Source of the DNA: a virus
Length of the DNA stretch: 64,000 bases
Strand: one strand, 5' to 3'
IMG/VR virus record: IMGVR_UViG_3300028891_000081
Span: 1-64,000 of that record
Positions 1 through 9,714 of the stretch are shown one piece after another (within the stretch, counting starts at the first letter, position 1; each line of letters opens with the position of its first letter). The notes below the pieces were generated by a model, which did no database searches, was not told the origin of the DNA, and was given only the letters and a program-made list of their open reading frames with translations. The position numbers and the translations under genes are program-made.

Positions 1-834
1 GAAGATGTAATAGGAGGCTCCAGAGACTTCAGGAAGGTTGTATGGTTAGAGGAAGGAGTAGTAGGAAGATGGGTTCAGGAACTTGTATCAGCTAAAATAT
101 TTGAGTACATTCTTGGTACCGTCTCTACAGCCAGTACTACTTCCCCATATGAATCTACTTATGCAGTAGCTTCAAAGGTTCCATCAATGACCATCTACAG
201 AGGCTTAGCTCCAGATGAGAATGGGAACACTGTTAGCTTGGAATACTACGGAATGAAGGTTGATACAGCTGAGCTAACCATAGAGGATACTGGAGATGTG
301 AGACTAGAGCTAAACTTTGCTGGTAAGAATATGGCAGTGCTACCTGTTACTGGAAACCTACCTAAGCCTAGTATAGACTTTAGCCAGGAAGCCTTTGCAT
401 TCCATCATTCATCTCTCCAGATAACTAACTCCAGTGGTACGATACCATGTACACTGGTAGGAAGAATAGTGGTGTCAACTAACAATAACCTTGAGGCTAT
501 GTATTCAACTGGAGCTGGTACATACTATCCGGTGGAACTGAGAGAAGGAGCCTTAGAAGTTGAAGGTAGAATCACTATGAGGGGACAGTTCAATACCATA
601 GCTAGTACAGTTAAGGGAAGACAAGACAATACTATACAGATAACATTGGCTAAGACTGGTTCCACTATAACTATCACTCTGAACAATGTTACCTTTGGTG
701 AGCTACCTGACGAGATATCTGGGCTTGAACCTATAGAGATAGAGCTTCCATTCACAGCTAGGTCAAGTTCTTCAGCTAATGCCATCCAGATAGTGGAAGT
801 GTCTTCAAGCTCACTCAATGCTCTAGCCTATTAG
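1..834 (+). CDS. Tail tube-like virion protein (5' truncated)
   Basis: The frame is open from base 1, so the gene begins before the window; 277 residues are visible. The part from residue 63 (an internal ATG at 187) is beta-rich with alternating hydrophobics and a GMKVDTAELTIEDTGDV-type stretch like Phage_tube_2 tail tube proteins. The next genes are a chaperone pair with a frameshift and then the tape measure, which is the usual order after a tail tube gene. The function is inferred from this order and a weak family resemblance; another major virion protein is the alternative. Confidence 0.6.
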   Translation, partial: EDVIGGSRDFRKVVWLEEGVVGRWVQELVSAKIFEYILGTVSTASTTSPYESTYAVASKVPSMTIYRGLAPDENGNTVSLEYYGMKVDTAELTIEDTGDVRLELNFAGKNMAVLPVTGNLPKPSIDFSQEAFAFHHSSLQITNSSGTIPCTLVGRIVVSTNNNLEAMYSTGAGTYYPVELREGALEVEGRITMRGQFNTIASTVKGRQDNTIQITLAKTGSTITITLNNVTFGELPDEISGLEPIEIELPFTARSSSSANAIQIVEVSSSSLNALAY

Positions 835-847
835 GAGGTGAACTTAA

Positions 848-1243
848 ATGTCAGAGGAACCCTTGATAACCCTAGCTTATATACTTGACAATCCTCCTAG
901 GGAGATAACAGTAAGGACTGAGAAAGGGGTAAGAAGGATTAAGGTGAGAGATCCAACTACCCAGGACAGGATAGATGCTATAATGCAGGCTAGAAAGGAT
1001 CCAAGATGGAAGGACATGACTCAAGAGGACAGGAATGGACTTATCATGGACTTCATAGCTTTAAAGATGATAGTTGAACCTAAGCTAACGGTGGAAAACT
1101 ACTATAAAGCCAACAGTCTAAAGCTTGCCAATGTGTTGAGTGCAGTAGTAGCTGATTATACCAATAGGCTACAGAGACTAGCTCAACAGAGAGCCAAAGA
1201 GATACAGGATTTTTTAGGACAGAAGAAGGCAAGCAATCAATAG
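848..1243 (+). CDS. Tail assembly chaperone, gpG-like short form
   Basis: A 131-residue charged, helical protein between the tail tube-like gene and the tape measure gene. This is the position and size of gpG-type chaperones, which coat the tape measure during tail assembly. A strong AGGAGGTGA lies just before the ATG. Near its 3' end it carries a T_TTT_TTA slippery heptamer in the reading phase that allows a -1 shift into the downstream frame. The assignment rests on gene order and the slippery site, not on sequence similarity. Confidence 0.7.
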   Translation: MSEEPLITLAYILDNPPREITVRTEKGVRRIKVRDPTTQDRIDAIMQARKDPRWKDMTQEDRNGLIMDFIALKMIVEPKLTVENYYKANSLKLANVLSAVVADYTNRLQRLAQQRAKEIQDFLGQKKASNQ

Positions 1244-1440
1244 AGTTCTATTACATACTGAAAGCTAATGCCTTTGACTTCAAGAAGGCAGCTGAAATAT
1301 ACAAGAGCTTCACTGATCTACAGAGACTCTGGTTGTCTGTGATGCTAGCTAGAGAACAGAGAGGACATGAGGGCTATAAGCTTGAGAGAACAGCTAGGAA
1401 GGTATTTGGAGCTAGAAGTAGGATAAGGAGAAGGAGATGA
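848..1440 (+). CDS. Frameshifted tail assembly chaperone, gpGT-like long form
   Basis: If ribosomes slip -1 on the heptamer at 1210-1216, translation continues in the other frame through 1216-1440 and stops at TGA 1438-1440. The product has about 197 residues. The extension (about 74 residues, rich in Lys/Arg at its C-terminus, ending in SRIRRRR) has no convincing start of its own and fills the whole gap to the tape measure gene. In lambda-like phages the GT fusion recruits the tail tube protein to the tape measure complex. Inferred from sequence layout. Confidence 0.7.
1210..1216 (+). other. Programmed -1 ribosomal frameshift slippery site
   Basis: TTTTTTA read in the zero frame as xxT TTT TTA matches the canonical X XXY YYZ heptamer. 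Both tandem codons can re-pair in the -1 frame. It sits about nine codons before the zero-frame stop, which is typical of G/GT genes. No downstream stimulatory structure was worked out. Confidence 0.72.
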
Positions 1441-1444
1441 TTAG

Positions 1445-3565
1445 ATGAGTGTACCTATAGTAATCAAGCTAAGTCTGGTAGATGAGGGAGCACTACAGAA
1501 GCTTGATCAAGCAGTGGAAAAGCTAAATACCCTAAAGAAGGCCATGGAGGCTCCACCAAGAGGAAGGATAATCCAGATTGGAGACACCATAGTAGGTAGA
1601 GAAGTAGTAGATGAAGCTATAGAAAAAGAAAAGACTCTTAAGGCCCAGATAAGGGAACGTACAGATGAACAGAAAGGAGCTGTTGAAGTAGCTGATGCAG
1701 AGGCCAGAGCAGTAGACAGACTCAGCTATTCAACCAGAATCCTAGTAGACAGGTTGATAATGGCTACTCAAGCTACAAAGGAAGCCAGAGAAATAAGATC
1801 GGAACTAAGGTATGAAATAGGGCAGAACTTACCGTTATTGCTGAGATTAGCTCAGCTCGAGAAATACTCAGCTGCTATGGCAGCTCAACTAGGTCTAAGG
1901 TTTGAAGAAGTGGTAGACAGTGGTAAAGAGCTTGCAGAGGAAGCTAAGGAGATAAAGCTTTCCCAGGAAGAGATGTTGTCTAGAGCCTTACTTGGTTTCT
2001 TAGGTAAGTCTTCCAGAGGACTGTATAGGGTAGCACTAGCTACCGAGACAGCTTCTGAGATTACCAAGCAAATGACAAATTATGTCTACATGGAGGCAGA
2101 TGTACAGCAACAGCTAGCTAAGATCTTAGCTTCTTCACATCCAATCCTAATACAGTATAGACAAGACCTTATAGACCAAGGTGTAAGCCAGGCTGAAGCT
2201 ACAAGGGCAGCTCAAGAGTATGCTAACGTTCTATTGACAGACTTAAGTGTCTCATCCAGAGTAGTTACTACCCGACTAAGAGAAATGGCTGAGGTTCAAA
2301 GGAGATTCTATGCTTTACTGGGACCTACTGGACAGGCAGTAAGAGTATTTACCAGAGAGATTTTCTGGACTGGACTGGGTATGATGTTTACTAGCATGTC
2401 GCTAGCCAGACTCCAGGCTAGGCAAATACAGGCACAAAGAGGAGCATACTTGCTGGCTAGAGCTCATATGAGGATAAGGGAAGCTCAAGAAGATCTGCAA
2501 GAGACCATCTTTGAGTACGGTAGGGGAAGCAAGGAGGCCATAGATGCTACCATACGTCTGAGGGAAGCTGAGATGGCTCTACAGGAGAGACTCCAGAGTG
2601 TAAGGAACTCACTATTGCAGCAGCAGTATGCATGGGCAATGCTAGTATTTGGAATGATGCCAAGCATGCTGAGGACTGGTCAAGCTATAACTGACTTCAT
2701 GGTAAAAATGAACCTAGCTCAGAAGCTGACCGTAGCTTCGACCCAAGAAGCTGTTTCAGCCCAGCTACTTAAGGTTGCAGCTAATTTTGCTGAGGCATCT
2801 TCGATAGATAGGCAAACTGAAGCTCAGGCTCGAGCTATGGGAGTCCAGGCTTCAAAAATAGCTATAGACCGTGAAGAGACAGCTGCCATAACCACTAAGA
2901 CACATGCCAGGATTATGTCAGACATAGCTGACAAAATGAACCTGGCTACTACAATGATGGAGATACCTTTGTTGAAAACAATAACTGGATGGATTTACCA
3001 GAAGGCTCTGGCTCATTATACAGCTGCTGGAGCTGCCAATGCACATGCAGCTGCATCACTCCTTGCAGCTACAGCCACCCAGTTCCTTATAGGAGTTCTC
3101 ACCTTTGGAATAGGCATCCTAGCTTCATTTGCTATGACCCAGCTAATGGTGTCCCAGCAAATGACAGCTATGAAAAGACAAGCTAAAGAACTAGAGGAAG
3201 AGCTTACTGGACATTCCTTAGTTGACTCTCTTGAAGTTACCAGAGATTCAGCATCCAGTCTAGCTGACGAATTAAAGGAGATGCCAAGTGCTAAGGAGAT
3301 AGACATAGTACAGAGGATTAAACAGGTTGGAGAACCATTTACTGGAGAACAGCTCCGGGACTTAAGACACACAGTTAGGATTAGTCCTCCTCCCGTAGAG
3401 ATAGCTCCTCATCTAGAGAGAGCTGTGTCAGCCAGTCCATCATTCAACATAGTGATCAATGGGCCATGGTACATTAGAGAAGAGGGAGACATAGAAACGA
3501 CAGCTAAGACTATAAGGAGAGAAATGATGCGTTCTATAAGGAGTAGAACAGGAGGAAGACTATGA
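1445..3565 (+). CDS. Tail tape measure protein
   Basis: 706 residues, mostly helical with long Glu/Arg/Lys coiled-coil stretches in the first 400 residues. A hydrophobic Ala-rich segment around residues 530-580 could span a membrane. It is the long protein directly after the chaperone pair, the hallmark position of the tape measure, which sets tail length and is ejected with the DNA. GGAGAAGGAGATG lies before the ATG. 706 residues would predict a fairly short tail (roughly 100 nm by the usual 1.5 Å per residue rule). Confidence 0.82.
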   Translation: MSVPIVIKLSLVDEGALQKLDQAVEKLNTLKKAMEAPPRGRIIQIGDTIVGREVVDEAIEKEKTLKAQIRERTDEQKGAVEVADAEARAVDRLSYSTRILVDRLIMATQATKEAREIRSELRYEIGQNLPLLLRLAQLEKYSAAMAAQLGLRFEEVVDSGKELAEEAKEIKLSQEEMLSRALLGFLGKSSRGLYRVALATETASEITKQMTNYVYMEADVQQQLAKILASSHPILIQYRQDLIDQGVSQAEATRAAQEYANVLLTDLSVSSRVVTTRLREMAEVQRRFYALLGPTGQAVRVFTREIFWTGLGMMFTSMSLARLQARQIQAQRGAYLLARAHMRIREAQEDLQETIFEYGRGSKEAIDATIRLREAEMALQERLQSVRNSLLQQQYAWAMLVFGMMPSMLRTGQAITDFMVKMNLAQKLTVASTQEAVSAQLLKVAANFAEASSIDRQTEAQARAMGVQASKIAIDREETAAITTKTHARIMSDIADKMNLATTMMEIPLLKTITGWIYQKALAHYTAAGAANAHAAASLLAATATQFLIGVLTFGIGILASFAMTQLMVSQQMTAMKRQAKELEEELTGHSLVDSLEVTRDSASSLADELKEMPSAKEIDIVQRIKQVGEPFTGEQLRDLRHTVRISPPPVEIAPHLERAVSASPSFNIVINGPWYIREEGDIETTAKTIRREMMRSIRSRTGGRL

Positions 3566-3566
3566 T

Positions 3567-3585
3567 CTATATCTCTCGGATATAG
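3567..3585 (+). repeat. Dispersed 19-bp palindrome, copy 1
   Basis: CTATATC-TCTCG-GATATAG: perfect 7-bp arms around a 5-base centre, between the tape measure stop and the next gene. Same family as 11 other copies in this window. Confidence 0.8.
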
Positions 3586-3600
3586 TTGATAGGAGGTATT

Positions 3601-6336
3601 ATGGACATGGGTAACCCTCCGTTAGAAGCTCGTTCTTCCATCGAGTGTATCAGAGTAGTAGGATACATGAATGATGGAATGAGACCTTATGATCCAAGTA
3701 ATGTACCCTATGGATGGACAGTAGATTTTGGAGGTAGCTGGAATAGCAATGGAGACATTGGAAGTGTAAGTGCAGTTGGATACTCCAGATTCTTAGCTGA
3801 AGGTATAATAAACGGGAAGACCTTAAGTACTGACTCTTATCCATATCTGGTATCCAGAGGTAGGGCTATCCATGGAGGTAGCTGGGCAGTAGGCATAATA
3901 GATACTACAGACAGTGAGTACCTTTTCGGATATTACTCCAACACTATATGGGATACCAAGAGTATAAGCTTGCCTTCTGGAAAGAGCATCAAACAGTTTG
4001 TGGTAAGAAGCTGGGGTACCATTCAGGTAGACTACCTAGCTGTGTCTTCATTACCGGTATCCTTCCTTAAGCCATTGTATATGGAAGTAAACAGGAACAT
4101 TACTGAAGAGTTTGACACTGCAAGGCTGGAGCTGGACTATCAGGATGTAAAGAGTATTGAGGATAATCTGGGTGGTTCACATATCAAGATCTGGCTAGCT
4201 AAAGACACACTGATAACTGACAATAGCTTCAAGAAAGTGTTTACTGGACAGGTAGAGAAAATAAGAAAGGTGGTAGAGGGACATACTCCAAGGAAGCTTG
4301 AAGTAGAAGCTTTCGGTTATGGGAAATACTTGTCACAACGTATTATAAGACAAGGTAAGGTCTTTGAAGGGCCCATAGATCAAATAGCTAGAGGGATAGT
4401 TGATGACTTGGTTGATGAAGGGTTAATCACCACCAAGGGTATAAGCTCATTCACAGATGCAACCAGAAAGGTTATAAAGTCAAGCACTTCCATCCAGGAA
4501 ACTTTAGCTGAGCTAGCTGAAGACTATGATGCTGAATATTTTGTAGACTTTGGAGGTGATCTAAACTTCTTCAAGAAGGGAACCAGAGTCAATACCATAC
4601 AGCTAGATATAGATGAGACCACAGAGTTCCCATATGAAGAGGACTATTCCAATATCATTAATGCCCAGGAGGTAATGGGTATAGACGAAGATACCAGAGG
4701 TTCGGATACAGCTTGGAGTGACAGTCTCACTAATTGGATAGGGAGTGGAAGCTTATCATTGAGCTCCAAGATTATAGATCCAGATGCTTCTGGAAGCTAC
4801 AGCATACGGAATACCATGTCAACAAGTGGAACCATGTGGTTTGCTAGGGACATGGGAACTATAGACTTGTCTCTAGGTGGGGTACTCCACTATTCCCTCC
4901 AGATTAGATGTCCAGTCCCAAGTGACAAGCCAGCTCCTAAGCTAAGAACTAAGACCTACTTTATTTCTAAAAATGGTACTGTCACTATAGAGACTGAGGC
5001 TTCAGGAGGGTTGTCAGCTGAACGTACACTACCAGAGGTTGATGAAATTGGGATGTATAAAGCTATTCCACAGTATTATTATTTCTATTATCCAATGGCC
5101 AAGTTTGAGGTACCGTTCTCATATAAGCTAGCCATGGAAGCTGATACTAACGGTACCATAGACTGGGATGAAATTAACACTATCAAAATAGAAGTTTCCT
5201 CTCCTACCATCTCTCCAGTAGGTGCCATAGCATGGCTAGACAATGTCTACATTGATCAGGTTCCATATTATGGATATACCGAAGATCAAGCTTCAATCCA
5301 GAAATATGGTAAGAGAGAGGGGATCCCATTCATAGACAGATCTCTGGACAGTAACACTAAGTGCCAGTTCCTATCAAGCCTGATAGTAGCTACATACAAA
5401 GATCCGGTTAGGATAATAGAGGATGTCAAGACAATAAGGAACTTTGAGTTTAATCCTGGAGACGAGTGTACCCTTTCAGTCAAGGAAATGCAGTCTATAC
5501 CAGTGATACTCAGAAGTGTTAGGCATGAGGTAGAGGGGTTAAACTTTGACACTTACCTTACTTTCTCTGAAAGATACATACCTGAACCAGAAAGGTTGTT
5601 TGCTATAGCTAAGAAACAGCTTGAAGCTTTTGCATGGGACATAGAAGCTTGGAAGAATGCTAGGTTTGCTCCCACTGGAGTTATACCTACCAGAAGTGAA
5701 AGACTGGATTTCTGGGAAGCTAAGAACGAGTTTGCAATGTTTAGCTTCACCCAGTCCAGAGCTCTGCTGGCTCTTGGAGAATCAGATGCAGGGTGGGAAA
5801 TAGCTGACTCTACAAATGCCAACTTGAAGGTAGGACTATTGGAGCTTTGGACTCCTCCCAATTATGACACTCCAGAAACTCTGGTAGTCAACACCCTTAG
5901 GATAAGTGACAGGGTGATAGAGAACACCTTGCTAGCTGCCACAGCTAAGATAATGATTTCAGGTAGTTCCTTTGAGCTTGCTAGATATTATATTGGAGAT
6001 TTGACTGATGCATTTGGGTTTAGGTTTGACACTATCAATGTTGGTAGCAGCTCAGTTAGAGTACTTGGACAAACCAGAGTAAATGGTACACCATATTCTA
6101 TAGTTCTAGATACAATCCCAATGGGAGAGATACACTGGTTTGACATGAGATATGACAAGCCTAGAGGCACAGTCTACTTCTACATTGACAGGACACTGAA
6201 GGGATACCTAAGCCAGCTTCCAACCACGTCCACTCTAGCTCCTATTTTTGTGGACATACAAGGATGGGACATAAGCAACACTAAAAGCTCAACTATAACG
6301 TTTAGAGGATGGGAGCTTGGAGAGCCATGGTGGTAA
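3601..6336 (+). CDS. Baseplate hub / distal tail protein
   Basis: 911 residues from ATG 3601, chosen because AGGAGG at 3591-3596 lies four bases upstream; an in-frame TTG at 3586 is less likely. The first 150 residues look like a beta-sandwich. Residues about 150-420 resemble the gp27/gpD-type hub fold: a FTGQVEKIRKV strand, helices around GPIDQIARGIVDDL, then DAEYFVDFGGDLNFF. The rest is beta-rich and may contain carbohydrate-binding modules. It follows the tape measure, as hub proteins do. The hub assignment is by pattern and position. Confidence 0.6.
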   Translation: MDMGNPPLEARSSIECIRVVGYMNDGMRPYDPSNVPYGWTVDFGGSWNSNGDIGSVSAVGYSRFLAEGIINGKTLSTDSYPYLVSRGRAIHGGSWAVGIIDTTDSEYLFGYYSNTIWDTKSISLPSGKSIKQFVVRSWGTIQVDYLAVSSLPVSFLKPLYMEVNRNITEEFDTARLELDYQDVKSIEDNLGGSHIKIWLAKDTLITDNSFKKVFTGQVEKIRKVVEGHTPRKLEVEAFGYGKYLSQRIIRQGKVFEGPIDQIARGIVDDLVDEGLITTKGISSFTDATRKVIKSSTSIQETLAELAEDYDAEYFVDFGGDLNFFKKGTRVNTIQLDIDETTEFPYEEDYSNIINAQEVMGIDEDTRGSDTAWSDSLTNWIGSGSLSLSSKIIDPDASGSYSIRNTMSTSGTMWFARDMGTIDLSLGGVLHYSLQIRCPVPSDKPAPKLRTKTYFISKNGTVTIETEASGGLSAERTLPEVDEIGMYKAIPQYYYFYYPMAKFEVPFSYKLAMEADTNGTIDWDEINTIKIEVSSPTISPVGAIAWLDNVYIDQVPYYGYTEDQASIQKYGKREGIPFIDRSLDSNTKCQFLSSLIVATYKDPVRIIEDVKTIRNFEFNPGDECTLSVKEMQSIPVILRSVRHEVEGLNFDTYLTFSERYIPEPERLFAIAKKQLEAFAWDIEAWKNARFAPTGVIPTRSERLDFWEAKNEFAMFSFTQSRALLALGESDAGWEIADSTNANLKVGLLELWTPPNYDTPETLVVNTLRISDRVIENTLLAATAKIMISGSSFELARYYIGDLTDAFGFRFDTINVGSSSVRVLGQTRVNGTPYSIVLDTIPMGEIHWFDMRYDKPRGTVYFYIDRTLKGYLSQLPTTSTLAPIFVDIQGWDISNTKSSTITFRGWELGEPWW

Positions 6337-6575
6337 GAGTATTCTTTAGGAAGGTAGCTAAGGAGAGAAGGATAAGAAGAGATATACCAAATGTAGTAGG
6401 TACCATGGTGTCTGGGAACAAGATGATGATAGTGTTCAAGAGCTTGCCTACCCAAGCTGAAATAAACAAGATACTTGAAATACTGAACACTGAAGAATGG
6501 GAACAAGTGTCTCCTTCAAATAGTAAGTTCAACTATAAGCAGTATATAAAAGAGAGTAAGCTAAAGAGGAGATAA
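6327..6575 (+). CDS. Small basic protein in the tail operon, unknown function
   Basis: 82 residues, strongly basic at both ends (RKVAKERRIRR, SKLKRR). ATG 6327 is preferred because TTGGAGAG lies just upstream; an earlier in-frame ATG at 6309 has no room for a ribosome site. It overlaps the end of the hub gene by 10 bases and is translationally coupled to it. Lies between hub and fibre genes, so a small tail component is possible, but no family is recognised. Confidence 0.6.
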   Translation: MVVRVFFRKVAKERRIRRDIPNVVGTMVSGNKMMIVFKSLPTQAEINKILEILNTEEWEQVSPSNSKFNYKQYIKESKLKRR

Positions 6576-6577
6576 AT

Positions 6578-7876
6578 ATGCCGATCCTAATACCTTACAG
6601 GATAATTAGAAGACTTCGTGTTATCATCAAGAGATTTCTAGAGTCCATCAGTATGGCTGAAACTACAAGCCTTAACTTGCTACTCAAAAACTTGCTTGTG
6701 TCTGTGGTAGATTATTTAAAATTACAAACACTAGCAGTTATCAGTTTCTCAATAGGTTCATTACTTAAGCTGAAGATTATACTAAGTGAAAGCTTGACAA
6801 TTACTGAGTTTACAAGGATCAGGTTGTTACTTTCTGGAGCTATAGCAAACATCCTGGATGCCATCAAGATCAGCTTATATGCTCTTGCCAGTGTACTATT
6901 AACCAGTACACTTAAACTGAAGGTTACGGTATTTGAGGCTCTCTCAATGGTTGAAAGTACTCTCATTTCAATTCATGTTGGAACTGTTGCCTCTTCCGTA
7001 ATAGACAAGATCTTTCAGAGTCTATACAGTATAGAGCTAAGAACAATCACCAAGAGACTCCTCTTTAAACTATCCAGGGTAGAGACTCTCCTTGTGTCTG
7101 AATACCTTAGAAATAGAATTTCAATGGTAGCAAGCTCATTAGTTGAAGACTACCTTAGGATCAAAGATTTCTTGTCAGAGCTAGCTTCCCTCAGTAAACG
7201 TCTAGCTCTAATATTAAACCTAAAGGAGACCATGACGATAAACGAGCATTTGCTGTATCATACAATCTTAAAAGTCTATAGTACAAGTCTGGATGTTATC
7301 TCAACACTCTTTAGACAGATACTTCTTGAGGTAGCTACCATAAATAGAAGGTTATTACTCAAGCTCGGAATCCCAGAAGCTCTGTCGATTACTGAAAGTA
7401 TTCTAGAAAGCATGTCTCTGTATGTAGGATCTACCGTCTCGGATATTATAAGCAAATTGCAGGTATGTAGTAAGGTATTTCTCGGTATAACTAAAAGGCT
7501 GGTTCTAAAAGTAAAGGCAGGTATAGAAGGTATCTCAATAGCAGATAGAATCTCCTTAAGAAGTAGCTTCCAAGCTACATCATATATATCTGAACTGTTC
7601 AAGTCACTGACAAAATATGTTCTGGAGCTTGCCATATCCAAACGACTTCTTTTAATACTGAAAGGTTTAACTGAATCTATGACTCTTCAAGATTTACTTT
7701 CTAAGTTTGGGGTTAGCCTATCAATTTCAGCTATCATGTCTGACTCTATGTACTATGAGGTCTATCCATATGAATATTCATTGGATATAGTTTCTGGTTA
7801 TCCAAGTAAGACATTTCCGTCTTTAGATATCTCAAACCCGGAGGTTAAGACATATGGAGAGGTTACTGTTCAATAA
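6578..7876 (+). CDS. Helical-repeat fibre protein
   Basis: 432 residues made of a degenerate repeat of roughly 50 residues. Each unit has a basic-hydrophobic strand (KRLLLKL, RRLLLKLG, KRLALIL) followed by a Glu-centred segment (ESLSITE, ETMTINE, EALSITE) and a Ser-rich stretch. The same repeat recurs in the protein at 9715. The last 40 residues lack it. Position among tail genes suggests a fibre or tail-tip spacer. The repeats are directly visible; the role is inferred. Confidence 0.6.
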   Translation: MPILIPYRIIRRLRVIIKRFLESISMAETTSLNLLLKNLLVSVVDYLKLQTLAVISFSIGSLLKLKIILSESLTITEFTRIRLLLSGAIANILDAIKISLYALASVLLTSTLKLKVTVFEALSMVESTLISIHVGTVASSVIDKIFQSLYSIELRTITKRLLFKLSRVETLLVSEYLRNRISMVASSLVEDYLRIKDFLSELASLSKRLALILNLKETMTINEHLLYHTILKVYSTSLDVISTLFRQILLEVATINRRLLLKLGIPEALSITESILESMSLYVGSTVSDIISKLQVCSKVFLGITKRLVLKVKAGIEGISIADRISLRSSFQATSYISELFKSLTKYVLELAISKRLLLILKGLTESMTLQDLLSKFGVSLSISAIMSDSMYYEVYPYEYSLDIVSGYPSKTFPSLDISNPEVKTYGEVTVQ

Positions 7877-7924
7877 GTATTTATTTCAGTCTCAGAACAA
7901 TACCCTAAAGGAGGTGAGCTTTGA

Positions 7925-8098
7925 TTGGATAAAAAGGAAATAGCAGAGATAATCCTTAGTATGGAGAGACTAGCTAGGAGTCTCCAGTCCAGCATCTGGA
8001 TCTTACAAAACTCTCTGGAAGATCTCAATAGACTGGGCTCTCTGATAGCTAAGATTAATAAGGAAATTGAAAAGCTAAATGAGGATGGAGAGCAATGA
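7925..8098 (+). CDS. Small coiled-coil protein
   Basis: 57 residues from TTG 7925, preceded by AAAGGAGGTGA six bases upstream, which fixes the start. The whole protein is predicted helical with heptad-like Leu/Ile spacing (IILSMERLARSLQS...LEDLNRLGSLIAKI). Its TGA overlaps the ATG of the next fibre gene (ATGA), so the two are likely translated together. It could be a trimerisation or fibre-assembly helper; this is inference. Confidence 0.65.
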   Translation: MDKKEIAEIILSMERLARSLQSSIWILQNSLEDLNRLGSLIAKINKEIEKLNEDGEQ

Positions 8099-9702
8099 TA
8101 GACTTCAAGTTTGATATTGAGAGTGGCAATTTAGTCTTAATAGACTCTAACAAGATAGAAGATATAGTAGCTAGGATTATAAGTAAGGGACTCAAGATAG
8201 GTGAAAAGACTATTTATCTAAGACCAACTTATATTGACTTGAACGGTAATCCACTTAAGAAATCAGGAACCATAACATTTGGTTCAGCTGAAGATGTTAA
8301 CCTTTACCGGTTAGGAGCTAATACTCTAGCTACTGATGATCAGTTTAGAATAAAATACTCAGCAGAATGGGATCAGCTTGTTTTTGATTCTACCTCAGTA
8401 GACTCTAGAATAGCTAAGACCAAAGTAGCAAGTGCCCATAACTGGCTATGGATAGATGCTTATGGAGATAGTGGATATAATGTTACAGTTGGATTCTTTA
8501 GAGGGCTAGTAGATGGTACTCCAAGAATATATATCCTGAAAGGAGATAACTCAGCTACTCCAGGCATTGCTATTTATCCCAGAGCTGGGAGTATATCAAT
8601 AGATGAGGACACTAACTTATATCGTTCAGCTCAGGACATATTAAAGACAGATGACAACTTTGATGCTTTAGCTTTGAGGATAGGAGGAACTGAAGTAATC
8701 TCAAGTGGTAGAGTGTTGCAAAACATAACCTCAATTTCTCAGTCTATTTTACCAAGCTTGGATGGCAATTATGACTTAGGAGATAGTTCCTATAATTGGA
8801 GAAGATTGTATCTTAAGATATCTGATCCTAATGATTTCATTTTAGTAGATAATGCTGCCATATCTGGGGATGGATATAGATTTAGAATAACAGATGATGG
8901 AGGCTTTGTGGTAGTACCTTATCAAAGTGGAGCCTATCAATGGTCTAAAGAGTTCGGTTATTCCAGAACTGATGATCGTTGGTTCTCGGATCTGCCTATA
9001 GATGCTTACAGCTATTTGATAAGTGGTACGGAAGTGTTAACTAATGGTAGGGTATTACAGAATCTTCTTGGACTATCTAACTCTCGTTCTGATGGTACTT
9101 CTTATACCTTGGAATGGTATGCTTCAGGGTTCACTGGTGACTACACAGCTGTTATGAATCAATATGGAGAAGATACTTCTAACTTCTCCTTTACTGAATA
9201 TAGGGTAGAGAGTAGTGAAAGAAAGCATATCATAGGCATCAAAGAGGGTGGGGTATGGTATAGAGCTCTTGAGATATTGACTGATGTCATAAGATCTCAT
9301 AGGACTATCAGACCAATATCAGACGATTCTCTTGATCTGGGTACTTCATCACAGAGATGGAGAACCTTGTATGTAGGAGACATTCAGCTTCCACTAGGTG
9401 ACAGTAAAATAGACATTACAAATACATCTATGCCTCAAGACTTCATTAGGTTCGGTGGAGGATACATGGTAGCTACAGGTAAGTCAGGATATAGAGGGTT
9501 TGCTCTGTACAGTGATGACTTTGTTATATGGAATAGATCTACAATGGATGATCCATCAACTGATACAGCCATTTTCGTCATTGATAGTGCTACTGGTAAT
9601 GTCCAGTTTACTGGCCAAGCTATTTCCTTAAGGATAGAGAATAGAACCTCAGACCCTGATAGTCCAGCTGAGGGACAAATATGGATAAGAACTGACTTAT
9701 AG
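8095..9702 (+). CDS. Tail fibre protein with DLG/RWR repeats
   Basis: 535 residues, beta-rich. Copies of the D.LDLGTSSQRWRTLYVGDI-type motif, familiar from many phage tail fibres, occur around residues 222-240 (YDLGDSSYNWRRLYL) and 410-430 (LDLGTSSQRWRTLYV). Weaker related stretches (TEVxxxGRVLQNxxxxS) appear near 195 and 310. Such repeats usually build intertwined trimeric beta structures that contact the host. Starts inside the stop of the preceding coiled-coil gene. Confidence 0.75.
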   Translation: MIDFKFDIESGNLVLIDSNKIEDIVARIISKGLKIGEKTIYLRPTYIDLNGNPLKKSGTITFGSAEDVNLYRLGANTLATDDQFRIKYSAEWDQLVFDSTSVDSRIAKTKVASAHNWLWIDAYGDSGYNVTVGFFRGLVDGTPRIYILKGDNSATPGIAIYPRAGSISIDEDTNLYRSAQDILKTDDNFDALALRIGGTEVISSGRVLQNITSISQSILPSLDGNYDLGDSSYNWRRLYLKISDPNDFILVDNAAISGDGYRFRITDDGGFVVVPYQSGAYQWSKEFGYSRTDDRWFSDLPIDAYSYLISGTEVLTNGRVLQNLLGLSNSRSDGTSYTLEWYASGFTGDYTAVMNQYGEDTSNFSFTEYRVESSERKHIIGIKEGGVWYRALEILTDVIRSHRTIRPISDDSLDLGTSSQRWRTLYVGDIQLPLGDSKIDITNTSMPQDFIRFGGGYMVATGKSGYRGFALYSDDFVIWNRSTMDDPSTDTAIFVIDSATGNVQFTGQAISLRIENRTSDPDSPAEGQIWIRTDL

Positions 9703-9714
9703 TGGAGGGTCTAA

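Noticed and set aside
3016-3372. Minus-strand open frame opposite the tape measure gene
   Set aside because: Shadow of the real gene; Ser/Ala-rich, no ribosome site.
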